From NCBI GenBank assembly GCA_029719485.1, contig CP120722.1, positions 3,906,001 to 3,970,000 on the forward strand: 64,000 nt of DNA, given 5' to 3'. The notes beneath the pieces are model-generated. The model was not told the origin of the DNA and did not search any database. It was given only the letters and a program-made list of their open reading frames with translations. Both the position numbers and the translations under genes were made by a program. The first letter of the stretch is position 1; each line of letters begins with the position of its first letter. Positions 35,707-45,283 of this stretch are shown piece by piece. The DNA is from Kiritimatiellota bacterium B12222 (GTDB taxonomy: Bacteria; Verrucomicrobiota; Kiritimatiellia; SS1-B-03-39; UBA6053).

Positions 35707-38055
35707 ATGCCCTCACTCCTACACAACCTGAACTTCTTTCGTAAACACAAGTTGTTTCTAACTGGGGTCACGGGCCTCTACTGGTTGTGGACGCTCACAG
35801 GACTCGGATTATGGACCCTCCTTCCCGGCATGCAAGGGCATGCCATTTTGGCCCTGCCCCATCCCCTGCTTTTCGGATGCCATCTATTGTGCGGGATCCT
35901 CCTGCTTTGGTTTCAAAAACATCCCCCCTTGCGGGCACTTACAGCCCTTTGTGTAGGATACGCGCTCCTCTACCCCTTCTCTTCGGTTCTGGCCTCCAAT
36001 CTCTTGTTCTATCTTTCGCCTTTATGTGGCGCACTTGCCCTCCACCATCTATCGAAAAAGTACGAAGCATATCCCTTAACGACTCCTCAAGTCCCCTTTT
36101 CCTTTAAAGAGCAAAGCATTTGGTTCATCGGAGCCGCATTGCTTTTTACAGTCATGGGCGTGCACTTTACCCGACAGGTAGGCGAACATTCCGGGGATGA
36201 AGGACACTACATTTTACAAGCACAAAGTCTTCATCAAGATGGAGATCTAGATATTAAAAACAATCTGAAGCAACACCCCGCTTTTGATCAGAGCAAAAGT
36301 CCCGAGTATTACCATATCGCAACGACGTCTAAAGAACATAACTGGTACTCCTGGCACACCCCGGGCCTCTCGATCCTGCTTTCCCCCGTTATCGATTCAT
36401 CTTTATGGGCAAGACACGCCCTCTTGGGTATCATTTCTTCCCTCGGCCTGCTAGGCACGCTGCTCTTGGCCATGCAAATGGGTGCAACCCGATTCTATGC
36501 CCGCGCAGGGGTATGCATGCTCGGCGGAAGTATCTTTTGGGTGGTGTACTCCTGCCGCACCCTCCCTGAAATTACCGGAGCAACCCTCGCCGTTTGGGCA
36601 TGCCTTTTCACCTTAACCCAAGGGAGAAAACCTTGGTCTAGCGGAATTCTTACCGCCCTTTGCATCGTTAGCCTCCCTTGGATTCAAACCCGTTTTATCC
36701 CGCTCGCGGTAATGGCCATGGGCGCATATGGTCTCTACGGATTGCTCAACAAACCCGAACGATGGATACCTAAACTCTTTCGCCTCGCGCTCTTCACCTT
36801 GCTTTGTCTGGGGGGATTCGCGGCTTTCATGCTCTTTCAACACAGCCGATATCAAGGCGGTAGCGCATACCCCGTAGAAGATTTGTTATTCTCCCTCCCC
36901 ATGGGATTATGGCATACATTGGGCAGTAACCGGGGCATCCTCATCTACTTCCCTCTCTTTGCAAGCGCCGTCATGGCCGGGGCTTCCTGCTGTTGGATGC
37001 GCAACAAATCCCCCGGATTCTGGATCCCGCTTTTATACCTCTGTTCCATTTTTTTCACCAGTTGTGCAACCAAATGGTTCACGGGAGGCAGTTGCCTTCC
37101 CGGCCGTTTTCTCGCCGTCATTTTGCCCGTACTGATAGCCCTGCTTGTAGCCAACCTGCATAAATTCTCATCCCATTTTAAGCTACTCACTTATTATACA
37201 GGATTGTGGTCCGTTGCATTCACCCTGTGGATGTGGCCGTATTTATCGAGTTTCCAAAAATCGTTCAGCACCCCTTATCGACTGGACCTCGTGCACCCCA
37301 TGCTCAACAAGCTCATCACCTTTTATTACGACCCATATTTACAGGCCACTCTCTTCCCTGCAGTTTTGTTGTATCTGTTATGTTTGCTGTTCATTCTATG
37401 CCCCAAACTTCCAAGTAAATGGGCCATTGCCAGTAGCGTAGTGGTCGTCATAGGATATCTGTTTACCGCCACGAATTCTCCTGAAAATTTCCGCCACGGA
37501 AACCAAGCACCCAGCCCCACGCAAGTAGCGGCACTGTTGCAGAAATCATCTTACACCCGCAGCCTCTTATGGGATAAACGAAAAGACCCAGCACCCAGCG
37601 ACCTCTTCCGGTTTAGCGATCGATTTGCAGGCCGCAAAGCCTACCCCTCACGCGTCACCTTAAAAGACCTCGGAACCCGCCAACAAAACCAAACCCTCTC
37701 CCTACCTCACATCGACATAAACGACTGGGAACAAAGAGATTATCGTTGGGCAACGCTGCTCTCCCCCTTCAAGGTCCCCCCAGGTCAAATGGCTTTTGCA
37801 ATACAGGGGCAACTAAACGGAAATTGCAGAGGTGAGCTCGTGCTACGTGAAGGAAACCAAACCCTCCTGTCCTTTCCCATCACATCCCACGCCCCCTTCC
37901 ACAAATCTGCCCTGATTCAAACCCAAGGAGATGGAGATATCTATCTCCTCCTGAGACTCGAAGGCGAGGATGGCAACATGGACATCGAGCAGATCCACTG
38001 GAGTCCAGCTCCTGCGCCATTACTGCAAAAACTCCACCTTCAGCTTCCCCTCTAA
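35707..38055 (+). CDS. Polytopic membrane glycosyltransferase-like protein (GT39/PMT-like)
   Basis: 782 residues with about ten or more hydrophobic segments, from TGVTGLYWLWTLTGLGLWTLL to near residue 590, and a soluble C-terminal domain of about 190 residues. The first periplasmic loop contains HSGDEGHYILQAQSLHQDGDL, the acidic GDExHY pattern typical of lipid-linked-sugar glycosyltransferases of the PMT/ArnT type. It probably transfers a sugar from a polyprenyl carrier to a surface polymer or protein; the acceptor is not inferable. It lies 49 bp downstream of rlmN and converges with the EEP lipoprotein gene (6 bp apart). Confidence 0.75.
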   Translation: MPSLLHNLNFFRKHKLFLTGVTGLYWLWTLTGLGLWTLLPGMQGHAILALPHPLLFGCHLLCGILLLWFQKHPPLRALTALCVGYALLYPFSSVLASNLLFYLSPLCGALALHHLSKKYEAYPLTTPQVPFSFKEQSIWFIGAALLFTVMGVHFTRQVGEHSGDEGHYILQAQSLHQDGDLDIKNNLKQHPAFDQSKSPEYYHIATTSKEHNWYSWHTPGLSILLSPVIDSSLWARHALLGIISSLGLLGTLLLAMQMGATRFYARAGVCMLGGSIFWVVYSCRTLPEITGATLAVWACLFTLTQGRKPWSSGILTALCIVSLPWIQTRFIPLAVMAMGAYGLYGLLNKPERWIPKLFRLALFTLLCLGGFAAFMLFQHSRYQGGSAYPVEDLLFSLPMGLWHTLGSNRGILIYFPLFASAVMAGASCCWMRNKSPGFWIPLLYLCSIFFTSCATKWFTGGSCLPGRFLAVILPVLIALLVANLHKFSSHFKLLTYYTGLWSVAFTLWMWPYLSSFQKSFSTPYRLDLVHPMLNKLITFYYDPYLQATLFPAVLLYLLCLLFILCPKLPSKWAIASSVVVVIGYLFTATNSPENFRHGNQAPSPTQVAALLQKSSYTRSLLWDKRKDPAPSDLFRFSDRFAGRKAYPSRVTLKDLGTRQQNQTLSLPHIDINDWEQRDYRWATLLSPFKVPPGQMAFAIQGQLNGNCRGELVLREGNQTLLSFPITSHAPFHKSALIQTQGDGDIYLLLRLEGEDGNMDIEQIHWSPAPAPLLQKLHLQLPL

Positions 38056-38061
38056 ACGCTG

Positions 38062-38970
38062 TTATTCCGTCATCGCCACCGCGGAACGATCCCCGGGTAC
38101 CGTTTGCCGAAACGTTACCACCAACGGCTCATGATCCGAGGCATCCAAATCTAAAATTTGCGCCGAAACCACTTCCATTCCCCGATAGAACACCCTGTCC
38201 AAGGGGAGTTCAGGATCAATACCCAAAATGGAGTTCCACCATCCATGATCCCCCGTTTTGCGCACACCTTCAAAGGAATCAACTTCCTCCATGCCTAACC
38301 CTGACGCTAATTCCCGTAAATACTCATCCCGCTCGCGATTCCAGGTGTTGAAATCACCAGCAAAAATCATCGGACCCTGATGCAATTTCATTTTGGCGTG
38401 TAAAGTTTCCAATTGACGAATAAAACGCTTGGGCTCCCCTTTTTCAAAATTGAGGGCATGCACATTGACCGCCAACAATTCTTCACCACCCGGCAGGGGA
38501 TATAAGGTCATTAAGGAGGTTTTAGGGACCGTAACGCCCAACTCTAAACTTTTGGAACGAAACGCTTCCCTTTCAATGGGTTCTACAGATGCGGCGGTAA
38601 ACACCCCTACTTCTGAATCTTGGCGCAAAGGGTGATGCCAGGCCACCGCAAGCGTACCTTCAAGATGCGGCACATCTATGGAACCTGGTCGAGCTTCCTG
38701 TAAAAACACCAAGTCGGGCTGAACATCCATCAAGGTTTGCTCTAAATCAGCAGGCATATCCGGATGTTTGCTTTTATGCACATTCCAACTCAACAACGTA
38801 AATTCGTTGTCCTCTAAATGCGTAGGAGGCATCTTATATCCCTTCACCTGCATAGAACCTGTCGACGCACAGGCCGAAAGAATCATCAGCAACAACACTC
38901 CCAAGATTCCCAACAAAGAAACACCGGGCAGACGCCAGCGCTTCGCATAATACTTTATGAATTTTAACAT
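38062..38970 (-). CDS. Lipoprotein of the endonuclease/exonuclease/phosphatase family
   Basis: 302 residues from ATG 38970. A lipoprotein signal is visible: basic start, hydrophobic core VSLLGILGVLLLMI, and LSAC with the lipidated Cys near residue 34. The EEP fold follows with motifs LLSWNVHKSKH, LVFLQEARPG, FAGDFNTWNRERD and the terminal DASDHEPLVVTF, which together supply the metal and catalytic His/Asp residues. Members include nucleases, sphingomyelinases and inositol phosphatases; the substrate cannot be read off. It is probably anchored in the periplasm or outer membrane. Confidence 0.85.
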   Translation of the reverse strand: MLKFIKYYAKRWRLPGVSLLGILGVLLLMILSACASTGSMQVKGYKMPPTHLEDNEFTLLSWNVHKSKHPDMPADLEQTLMDVQPDLVFLQEARPGSIDVPHLEGTLAVAWHHPLRQDSEVGVFTAASVEPIEREAFRSKSLELGVTVPKTSLMTLYPLPGGEELLAVNVHALNFEKGEPKRFIRQLETLHAKMKLHQGPMIFAGDFNTWNRERDEYLRELASGLGMEEVDSFEGVRKTGDHGWWNSILGIDPELPLDRVFYRGMEVVSAQILDLDASDHEPLVVTFRQTVPGDRSAVAMTE

Positions 38971-39325
38971 GATAACCACTTATGAATAAAAGATTTACGT
39001 ATTTCTAAGTGATCACCACCTAAAAAGTGCTTTTAACTCAGACCCGTTAATCACGGAACTGTTCAATCTTTAGGACAATTCATATTGAGAACCACCTGCG
39101 AATAATACCAGGACGCGCTGCTCCCAAATGGATTTATCAGACCAGACAAAACACAACCGGCCCTCCCTCACAAAACATTTCAGATCCATCCTCTCACGAA
39201 CCACAGTGATGGACTCGGAGGAACAGGCCTGGCCTCCCCACCACACAAGTTCCCCCTCAAAGCTTGAATGTATCCGCTATTTCATTAAGGGAAGCCCACT
39301 CATTTAACCCCCCTTAAGGAAATCT
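38971..39325. other. Intergenic region upstream of leuB
   Basis: 355 bp without a gene. It holds several inverted repeats: TCCATC/GATGGA (39185-39213), GGAGG/CCTCC near 39217-39237, and TTAAGGG (39285-39291) with CCCTTAA (39311-39317). The last one abuts the leuB ribosome-binding site. No Leu-rich leader peptide was found, so classical attenuation is not supported. Confidence 0.5.
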
Positions 39326-40402
39326 ATGAACATTTTAGTTTTATCCGGTGATGGCATTGGCCCTGAAGTTTGTGACGAAGCGGTAACCACGCTCAAAGTT
39401 TTGGCCGAAAAGAAAGGTGTCGAAATCAACTTTTCTACTGACCATGCGGGAGGTTCAGCCATTGATACCTATAACGACCCCATGCCCGATTCGGTGATTG
39501 AGAAAGCCAAAGCCTCCGACGCCGTATTGCTTGGCGCTGTGGGTGGGGAAAAATGGGATCACCTCACTGGCGCTATGCGTCCAGAGTCCGGTTTGCTTAA
39601 AATTCGTAAAGAGTTGGGTGTATTCGCCAACTTGCGTCCCGTAGCCGTAACTCCTGCTTTAGCCGACGCCTCTCCTCTTCGCCCTGAAGCCATTGCGGGC
39701 ACCGACATGTTGGTCGTTCGCGAATTAACGGGTGGCATTTACTTTGGCGAACCACGTGGACGTTCGGGCGAAGTCGGAAACGAAACCGCTTTCAGTACCA
39801 TGGTCTACAGCACCTCCGAAATTGAGCGCGTTGCCCGCGTGGCCTTCACTTGGGCCCGTCGTCGTGGCGGACGCGTTTGCTCAGTAGATAAAGCCAACGT
39901 ATTGGTAGTCTCTCAACTCTGGCGCGATGTGGTCACCGCACTGCATGCCAAAGAATTTTCAGATGTAGAACTCACGCATATGTATGTCGACAACGCCGCC
40001 ATGCAGTTGGTGGTACGTCCTAGTCAGTTCGACGTCATTTTGACCGGAAACCTCTTCGGTGATATTCTTTCCGACGCCGCCGCCACATTGGGCGGTTCTT
40101 TGGGACTATTACCTTCCGCCTCAGTCGGTGGCCCCGTGGGTCTATTCGAACCCGTACACGGTAGCGCACCTGATATCGCCGGACAAGGCATCGCCAACCC
40201 TGTTGCGATGTTGTTAAGTACCGCCATGATGATGGATGAGTTATCCCAGCCTGAAATTGCAACAGCCATTCGCAGCGGTGTCAACAGCGCCTTGGATGCA
40301 GGATTGCGCACCGCGGATCTACACCGCGAAGGCAGCACCACCAAGGTCAGCACTTCAGAAATGGCCACCCACATCCGCGAAGCAGCCCTTAACGCACTGT
40401 AA
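39326..40402 (+). CDS. leuB: 3-isopropylmalate dehydrogenase
   Basis: 358 residues, ATG 39326 with AAGGA six bases before. Family of isocitrate/isopropylmalate dehydrogenases: LSGDGIGPEVCDEA at the start, GAMRPESGLLKIRKELGVFANLRPV, the RELTGGIYFGEPRG block, the metal Asp in LTGNLFGDILSDAAATLGGSLGLLPS and the NAD site EPVHGSAPDIAGQGIANP. The NAD-binding region and ELTGG favour LeuB over isocitrate dehydrogenase. It oxidises 3-isopropylmalate in leucine synthesis and can also act on methylmalate in the citramalate route to isoleucine, linking it to cimA at 16223. Confidence 0.96.
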   Translation: MNILVLSGDGIGPEVCDEAVTTLKVLAEKKGVEINFSTDHAGGSAIDTYNDPMPDSVIEKAKASDAVLLGAVGGEKWDHLTGAMRPESGLLKIRKELGVFANLRPVAVTPALADASPLRPEAIAGTDMLVVRELTGGIYFGEPRGRSGEVGNETAFSTMVYSTSEIERVARVAFTWARRRGGRVCSVDKANVLVVSQLWRDVVTALHAKEFSDVELTHMYVDNAAMQLVVRPSQFDVILTGNLFGDILSDAAATLGGSLGLLPSASVGGPVGLFEPVHGSAPDIAGQGIANPVAMLLSTAMMMDELSQPEIATAIRSGVNSALDAGLRTADLHREGSTTKVSTSEMATHIREAALNAL

Positions 40403-40411
40403 GTTATCGGT

Positions 40412-40765
40412 ATGCAAGCCCCCTCCTCCAACGTCCGGCCTTTACTCATCACTTTTCATTGCGGGATTTATTTCCTCTATTTCGCTGTGTTTATGATGAG
40501 TATTTCCAACAGCCGGCTGGAGGAACATTTCAACCAAATAGGGCCCGGATTCATTCGCAACATGCTCATTCTTATGAGCATTTGCTTTGTGGGCTATATC
40601 GGTCTGTGGAATCAGCGTCGCTGGGGTATCCTCCTGCTCATCCTTGCAGGAATCCCGCTCTGCGCTTATGGATTCATCGTCAAAGCGCCTATTCCCATAA
40701 ACTTCTTTCCCTTAATTGCGGCCATCACCTGCTTGCCTTTTTGGCCCATTCTGAAAAAACCTTAA
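40412..40765 (+). CDS. Small four-helix membrane protein, unknown
   Basis: 117 residues starting 9 bp after leuB. Hydrophobic segments near residues 13-30, 49-64, 72-88 and 95-112, with short charged loops, predict a small integral membrane protein. No family recognised. The ATG has no clear SD. Coding is supported by its length, codon use like its neighbours and the position behind leuB, but it could be a separate gene unrelated to leucine synthesis. Confidence 0.6.
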   Translation: MQAPSSNVRPLLITFHCGIYFLYFAVFMMSISNSRLEEHFNQIGPGFIRNMLILMSICFVGYIGLWNQRRWGILLLILAGIPLCAYGFIVKAPIPINFFPLIAAITCLPFWPILKKP

Positions 40766-40846
40766 GTTCACGGTCAAAAAACTCTCGCCCTCAGCGTCCA
40801 AGACCTTCATACTCAAGGTCTACACCTGCAGATAAGAGATATATTT

Positions 40847-42679
40847 ATGACCCCGATAAACCGCCCCCTTCAAGTACTGGTTCTGGACGATGATGATAAA
40901 ATCCTCCGCTTACTTAAAATCTTCTTACGCCAGCTAGGATACCAAGTCACCACCGCCCCCAATGGACGTGAGGGTGTGCAAATGATGCTCGAAACCTGCT
41001 TTGACTTGATCATCGCAGACATCCAAATGCCGGTCGTAGACGGATATCAATTTGCAAAAGAAGCTCTGCGCTTATGGCCATGGGAAAAAATCATTTTATG
41101 CACCGGACGCATTAATTCAGAGGTCAAACAACGCGCCTCTGATTTAGGCATCACCACCCTGCTCGAAAAACCCTTAAGCTTCAACACCCTCGAGTCTGCG
41201 ATTCAAAGCGTCTGCGGTAGCAAAAACATTACCACAGCAGAAGCGGGCCTATTGGAACTCAATAAAATGGGCGTCGAATTAAGCCATCTGCGCAAATTCA
41301 CCCATCAAGTCACTGCTCACAACCACTTCGGCAAAATCCTCTCGGATTACCCTCAACTCCTCTTCAAAGTCATTCCCTGTGCCGCTGCAGGAATTTTTGG
41401 TATCGATGGCGATTATAGTAAACTTTGTGTCTATTCCGAAGACCCGGTCGACCCTCTCTTCTTGGAAGAAATATCAACAAAGATCCAAAGTCATATTGAG
41501 TTTTTCAGCGGGAATTCTCTCCCAGGCATGCCCAAACCTGAAGTCAAAGCCCTCAAGCCTAATAATGCATGGTTACAATCAGATACGCATTACGCCCTGA
41601 TGACCCCCATTTCCGGACAACGCGATGCTAAGGGCATTCTGTTCCTTATCCTTGAAGGTACTCAATCGGCCCCTCCTCCGCAACTGAACTACTTAAATGT
41701 GTGTGCTCACCATTTATCCACCTTGCTTGAACTCACCGACAGCTTCCAACGCAGCGCCATTTTCCATCCCTTGACCGGCCTCTACACCCGCGCATATTTG
41801 GATGAACAAATTCAAGCCGCCTGGGATCTCGCCGTGATGAATAAACACAGCATGGGGCTCTTGAGTTTGGATTTAAACGAATTCAAAGCTATCAACGAAC
41901 AGTACGGCTATCCCGCGGGAGACGAGATCCTCAAAAGCATTGCCACCTTAATCACCTCTCACCTCCAACCGACCGAGATTGCTGCCGTGCGGGGGGGGGA
42001 CGAATTTTGCATCCTTATGCCAGATGTCACCACCGAACGGGCCCAATCCTTAGCCCGGGCCATCGTGGCGGGGATCGAAAACCTGACACCTGTAATCGAT
42101 TCTGTTCCTGTAAAACTTTCCGCCTCAGCCGGAGTGGCCATCACCTTGGATCAACATGGCATCACCTCCAGCTCTCAATTGGTCGAATGTGCGGAACAAG
42201 CCCGCTTTGTCGCCAAACGCTCCGACAAAATTTCCATATCCTCTTGGACAGAATTAAAAGCCTCCGGTCAGGCCAGCTTCAATTTGCACTCCGTCTTGGT
42301 TGTAGATGATGACCCCCAAATCTGCCTACTCATTCAGCGCTTACTGAATAAAAATATGTATGAAGTCATGAGCGCGACATCAGTGGCAGAAGCCATGTCG
42401 CTTCTGGAACAGGGCAACCGATTTGAAGTCATGCTCACCGATTTAGGGCTCCCTCTACAAGATGGTACGGAAATGATCCGTCTGGGCCAAAAGGTCGATC
42501 CCAACATGATTTCCATCGTCATCAGCGGAAACATCTCAAACGAATCCGAACAACAACTCCGCCAACGCGGAGCATTTGACGTGCTCAAAAAACCATTTGT
42601 TCCTGAACAACTTCGTACATCTGTCGGAAACGCCGTCGATCAATACACCCGTTCCGTGCGCAAAAACACTGAAGCATAA
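40847..42679 (+). CDS. Response regulator REC-GGDEF-REC
   Basis: 610 residues. N-terminal receiver with acidic pocket LDDDD and phosphoacceptor Asp58 in IIADIQMP. A GAF-like or linker region lies at about 130-300. The GGDEF domain has the intact motif RGGDEF at 382-387. The usual inhibitory I-site RxxD is replaced by QPTE, so product inhibition is probably lost. A second receiver follows (about 480-600) with VLVVDDDPQ and MLTDLGLP. It probably makes cyclic di-GMP in response to two phosphorylation inputs; no histidine kinase is adjacent. A run of nine G (41991-41999) encodes part of the catalytic motif. SD AAGAGA upstream. Confidence 0.9.
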   Translation: MTPINRPLQVLVLDDDDKILRLLKIFLRQLGYQVTTAPNGREGVQMMLETCFDLIIADIQMPVVDGYQFAKEALRLWPWEKIILCTGRINSEVKQRASDLGITTLLEKPLSFNTLESAIQSVCGSKNITTAEAGLLELNKMGVELSHLRKFTHQVTAHNHFGKILSDYPQLLFKVIPCAAAGIFGIDGDYSKLCVYSEDPVDPLFLEEISTKIQSHIEFFSGNSLPGMPKPEVKALKPNNAWLQSDTHYALMTPISGQRDAKGILFLILEGTQSAPPPQLNYLNVCAHHLSTLLELTDSFQRSAIFHPLTGLYTRAYLDEQIQAAWDLAVMNKHSMGLLSLDLNEFKAINEQYGYPAGDEILKSIATLITSHLQPTEIAAVRGGDEFCILMPDVTTERAQSLARAIVAGIENLTPVIDSVPVKLSASAGVAITLDQHGITSSSQLVECAEQARFVAKRSDKISISSWTELKASGQASFNLHSVLVVDDDPQICLLIQRLLNKNMYEVMSATSVAEAMSLLEQGNRFEVMLTDLGLPLQDGTEMIRLGQKVDPNMISIVISGNISNESEQQLRQRGAFDVLKKPFVPEQLRTSVGNAVDQYTRSVRKNTEA

Positions 42680-42763
42680 CCCCAACACTCCCACTCATCA
42701 TGCGAATAGCGGTGCAGGGGTGCAAACATCACATCTGCAAACCTCGCATACACAGAGAACGGA

Positions 42764-43237
42764 TCAGTCTTGTTCACCTTCAGGCACAAAAGATAAAGCC
42801 ACACCGTTGATGCAATATCGGAGCCCCGTGGGTTCAGGTCCGTCGTTGAATACGTGACCCAAGTGACCGTCACACCGGGCGCAATGCACTTCGGTTCTCA
42901 CCGAAAAGAAAGAGCGATCTTCTTTCACACCGACCGCTTTTTCATTGATCGGCTCATAAAAACTGGGCCACCCTGTGCCACTTTTAAATTTGCTACCCGA
43001 GGCAAAAACCGGATTCGCACAGCCCGCACATACAAACTGCCCTTCACGATTTTCATTCAATAACGGACTCGAAAAAGCGCGTTCAGTCCCCTCTTCGCGC
43101 AACACGCGATACTCCTCTTTGGTGAGGACGTCCTTCCATTCTTTGTCCGTCACCCCATCAACCTCTTTCTCCTTCGCAAAGGAGGAAAAGGCAACGCAAA
43201 AACAAAAAACTGGAAACAGGATTTGGGGTATTTTCAT
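42764..43237 (-). CDS. msrB: Exported peptide methionine-(R)-S-oxide reductase
   Basis: 157 residues with an N-terminal signal peptide (IPQILFPVFCFCVAFSSFA, about 1-21). The MsrB domain follows: zinc-binding FVCAGC and HCARCDGHLGHVF, the conserved SGTGWPSFYEP, and the catalytic Cys in GLRYCINGVAL. It repairs oxidised Met-R-sulfoxide in periplasmic proteins. It is single-domain, without MsrA. The ATG is 115 bp from the divergent typA start. Confidence 0.94.
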   Translation of the reverse strand: MKIPQILFPVFCFCVAFSSFAKEKEVDGVTDKEWKDVLTKEEYRVLREEGTERAFSSPLLNENREGQFVCAGCANPVFASGSKFKSGTGWPSFYEPINEKAVGVKEDRSFFSVRTEVHCARCDGHLGHVFNDGPEPTGLRYCINGVALSFVPEGEQD

Positions 43238-43351
43238 AACTTCAAAGTACTACTCTTTTGTAAATGGTCAAAGATTCCACTTGGTTTTTTCCACAAATAG
43301 ACTACTTGAAGCTCCCTTTTATACCCTTTACACCCTTTCCCGGAGCCCCTC

Positions 43352-45175
43352 GTGACCGCCCCCAGCATACGTAATATTGGAATTATCGCCCATGTAGACC
43401 ATGGCAAAACCACTCTCGTGGATGCCATGCTGCATCAGGGAGGAGTCTTTCGTGAAAACCAAGACGTGGCCGAACGCGCCATGGACTCTATGGATCTCGA
43501 ACGTGAAAAAGGCATTACAATTAAAGCCAAAAACGCGTCTCTAGAATGGAAAGGCACCAAGATCAACATCGTGGATACCCCCGGACATGCCGACTTCGGC
43601 GGTGAAGTGGAACGTATTCTTAAAATGGTAGACGGTGTAATTCTGTTGGTAGACGCCACAGACGGCCCTCAAGCCCAGACCCGTTTCGTATTGCGCAAAG
43701 CCTTGGAGCAAAACCTGAAATTGATGGTATTGGTCAACAAAATGGATCGCCCCACCGCTAACCCGATGAAAGTGCACGACATGGTCTTGGACCTGTTGCT
43801 CGAATTGGATGCGACCGAAGAACAATTTAACGCAACCTTCCTCTACGGCAGTGCTTTAGGCGGATACGTGGTCAAAGAACTCGAAGACTCACGCGACAAC
43901 TTGGACCCCTTGTTTGACTCCATTATCGAGCACATTCCTTCCCCCGAGACCCAACCAGACGCTCCGTTCCGCATGTTGGTAAGTAACCTCGACTGGAACC
44001 CCTACGTCGGTCGTATTGCCATTGGTTGCATGCGCGAAGGATCCATCAAAAAAGGAGAGCCCATCCGTCGTTTACCTCACGACACCAATCCTGAGAGCGG
44101 CTCGGTTATGAAACTTTACGGTTTCACCGGCATGGGACTCAGCGAAATCGAATCTGCAGAAGCAGGTGAGATTGTGGGCATTGCGGGATTTGAAGATGTA
44201 TTTATCGGCGAAACCCTTTGCAAAAACGAAGATCAAGCCAAACTACCCCATACCGCGATCGACCCCCCCACCCTTCAGATGCAGTTCTGCGTCAATGACG
44301 GCCCTTTCACCGGTAAAGAAGGCAAATTTCTTACTTCACGTCACTTGCGCGACCGTTTGCAACGCGAAATGTACACCAACGTTTCCATGAACGTGAAAGA
44401 ATCTGAAACCGGTGCTTCCTTTATCGTTCAAGCCCGTGGTGAATTGCAGATCGCCGTCCTCATGGAAACCATGCGTCGCGAAGGATTTGAAATGCTGGTC
44501 TCTCGTCCTGAAGTAATTATTCATATTGATGAAAATGGACAAAAAACCGAACCCTACGAAGATGTGTGGTTGGACATTCCAGAATCAAGCCTCGGTGATT
44601 TGATGCAATCCTTGGCCTCCCGTAAAGGTGAGATCACCAACATGGAACATCAAGGAAGTCGCGTACTGTTGCAAGCCGTCTGCCCTACACGTGGTTTGAT
44701 CGGAATCGATGGCTACCTCACCAACCTCACCAGTGGTGAAGGTGTTTTGAGTCACATGTACAAAGAATATGCGCCCATGGCCGGTGAAATTCCCTCTCGC
44801 GTAACCGGCGCTTTGGTTTCCGGTGCACAAGGAACCTCAACCGCCTACGCCTTGGATACCATTCAAGAGCGTGGACGTCTGTTTATTGGCCCGGGTGAAG
44901 ATGTGTATGACGGCATGGTCATTGGCGAAAGCAGCCGTCCTGGTGACCTGCCCGTGAACCCTACACGTGCAAAACAAATGACCAACGTTCGTGCCTCCGG
45001 TACCGACAAAGCCATTATGCTGGAGCCCCCCACCAAGCTTTCTTTGGAAAAAGCGATTGAGTTCATCGCTGATGATGAGTTTGTAGAAGCCACCCCATTG
45101 AACTTACGTATTCGTAAAAAAATCTTGGATCCCACCTTGCGGAAACGCCAGAGCCGGGCTTCCAAAAAAAGCTAA
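43352..45175 (+). CDS. typA: Translational GTPase TypA/BipA
   Basis: 607 residues, GTG start with GGAG 9-12 bases upstream. Ribosome-associated GTPase with [17 protein letters not shown] (G1), [14 protein letters not shown] (switch I), [14 protein letters not shown] (G3) and [11 protein letters not shown] (G4). Elongation-factor domains II and III/V and the TypA-specific C-terminal domain follow. It acts in 50S assembly and stress adaptation. A strong terminator lies 31 bp after the stop. Confidence 0.97.
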   Translation: MTAPSIRNIGIIAHVDHGKTTLVDAMLHQGGVFRENQDVAERAMDSMDLEREKGITIKAKNASLEWKGTKINIVDTPGHADFGGEVERILKMVDGVILLVDATDGPQAQTRFVLRKALEQNLKLMVLVNKMDRPTANPMKVHDMVLDLLLELDATEEQFNATFLYGSALGGYVVKELEDSRDNLDPLFDSIIEHIPSPETQPDAPFRMLVSNLDWNPYVGRIAIGCMREGSIKKGEPIRRLPHDTNPESGSVMKLYGFTGMGLSEIESAEAGEIVGIAGFEDVFIGETLCKNEDQAKLPHTAIDPPTLQMQFCVNDGPFTGKEGKFLTSRHLRDRLQREMYTNVSMNVKESETGASFIVQARGELQIAVLMETMRREGFEMLVSRPEVIIHIDENGQKTEPYEDVWLDIPESSLGDLMQSLASRKGEITNMEHQGSRVLLQAVCPTRGLIGIDGYLTNLTSGEGVLSHMYKEYAPMAGEIPSRVTGALVSGAQGTSTAYALDTIQERGRLFIGPGEDVYDGMVIGESSRPGDLPVNPTRAKQMTNVRASGTDKAIMLEPPTKLSLEKAIEFIADDEFVEATPLNLRIRKKILDPTLRKRQSRASKKS

Positions 45176-45206
45176 GCCTCCCTCTATCCTTTTAGGATAT
45201 GGACCA

Positions 45207-45245
45207 ACCCACAACGACCAAACTTGGTCGTTTGTGGGTCTTTTT
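45207..45245 (+). terminator. Terminator of typA
   Basis: The arms ACCCACAACGACCAA and TTGGTCGTTTGTGGGT form a stem with a single bulged T and loop ACT, followed by CTTTTT. It converges on mutY, whose stop is at 45284, so it may serve both. Confidence 0.9.
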
Positions 45246-45283
45246 CTGCCCCATTAAGCCCGTGCCCCCGCCCTGCTAAATTT

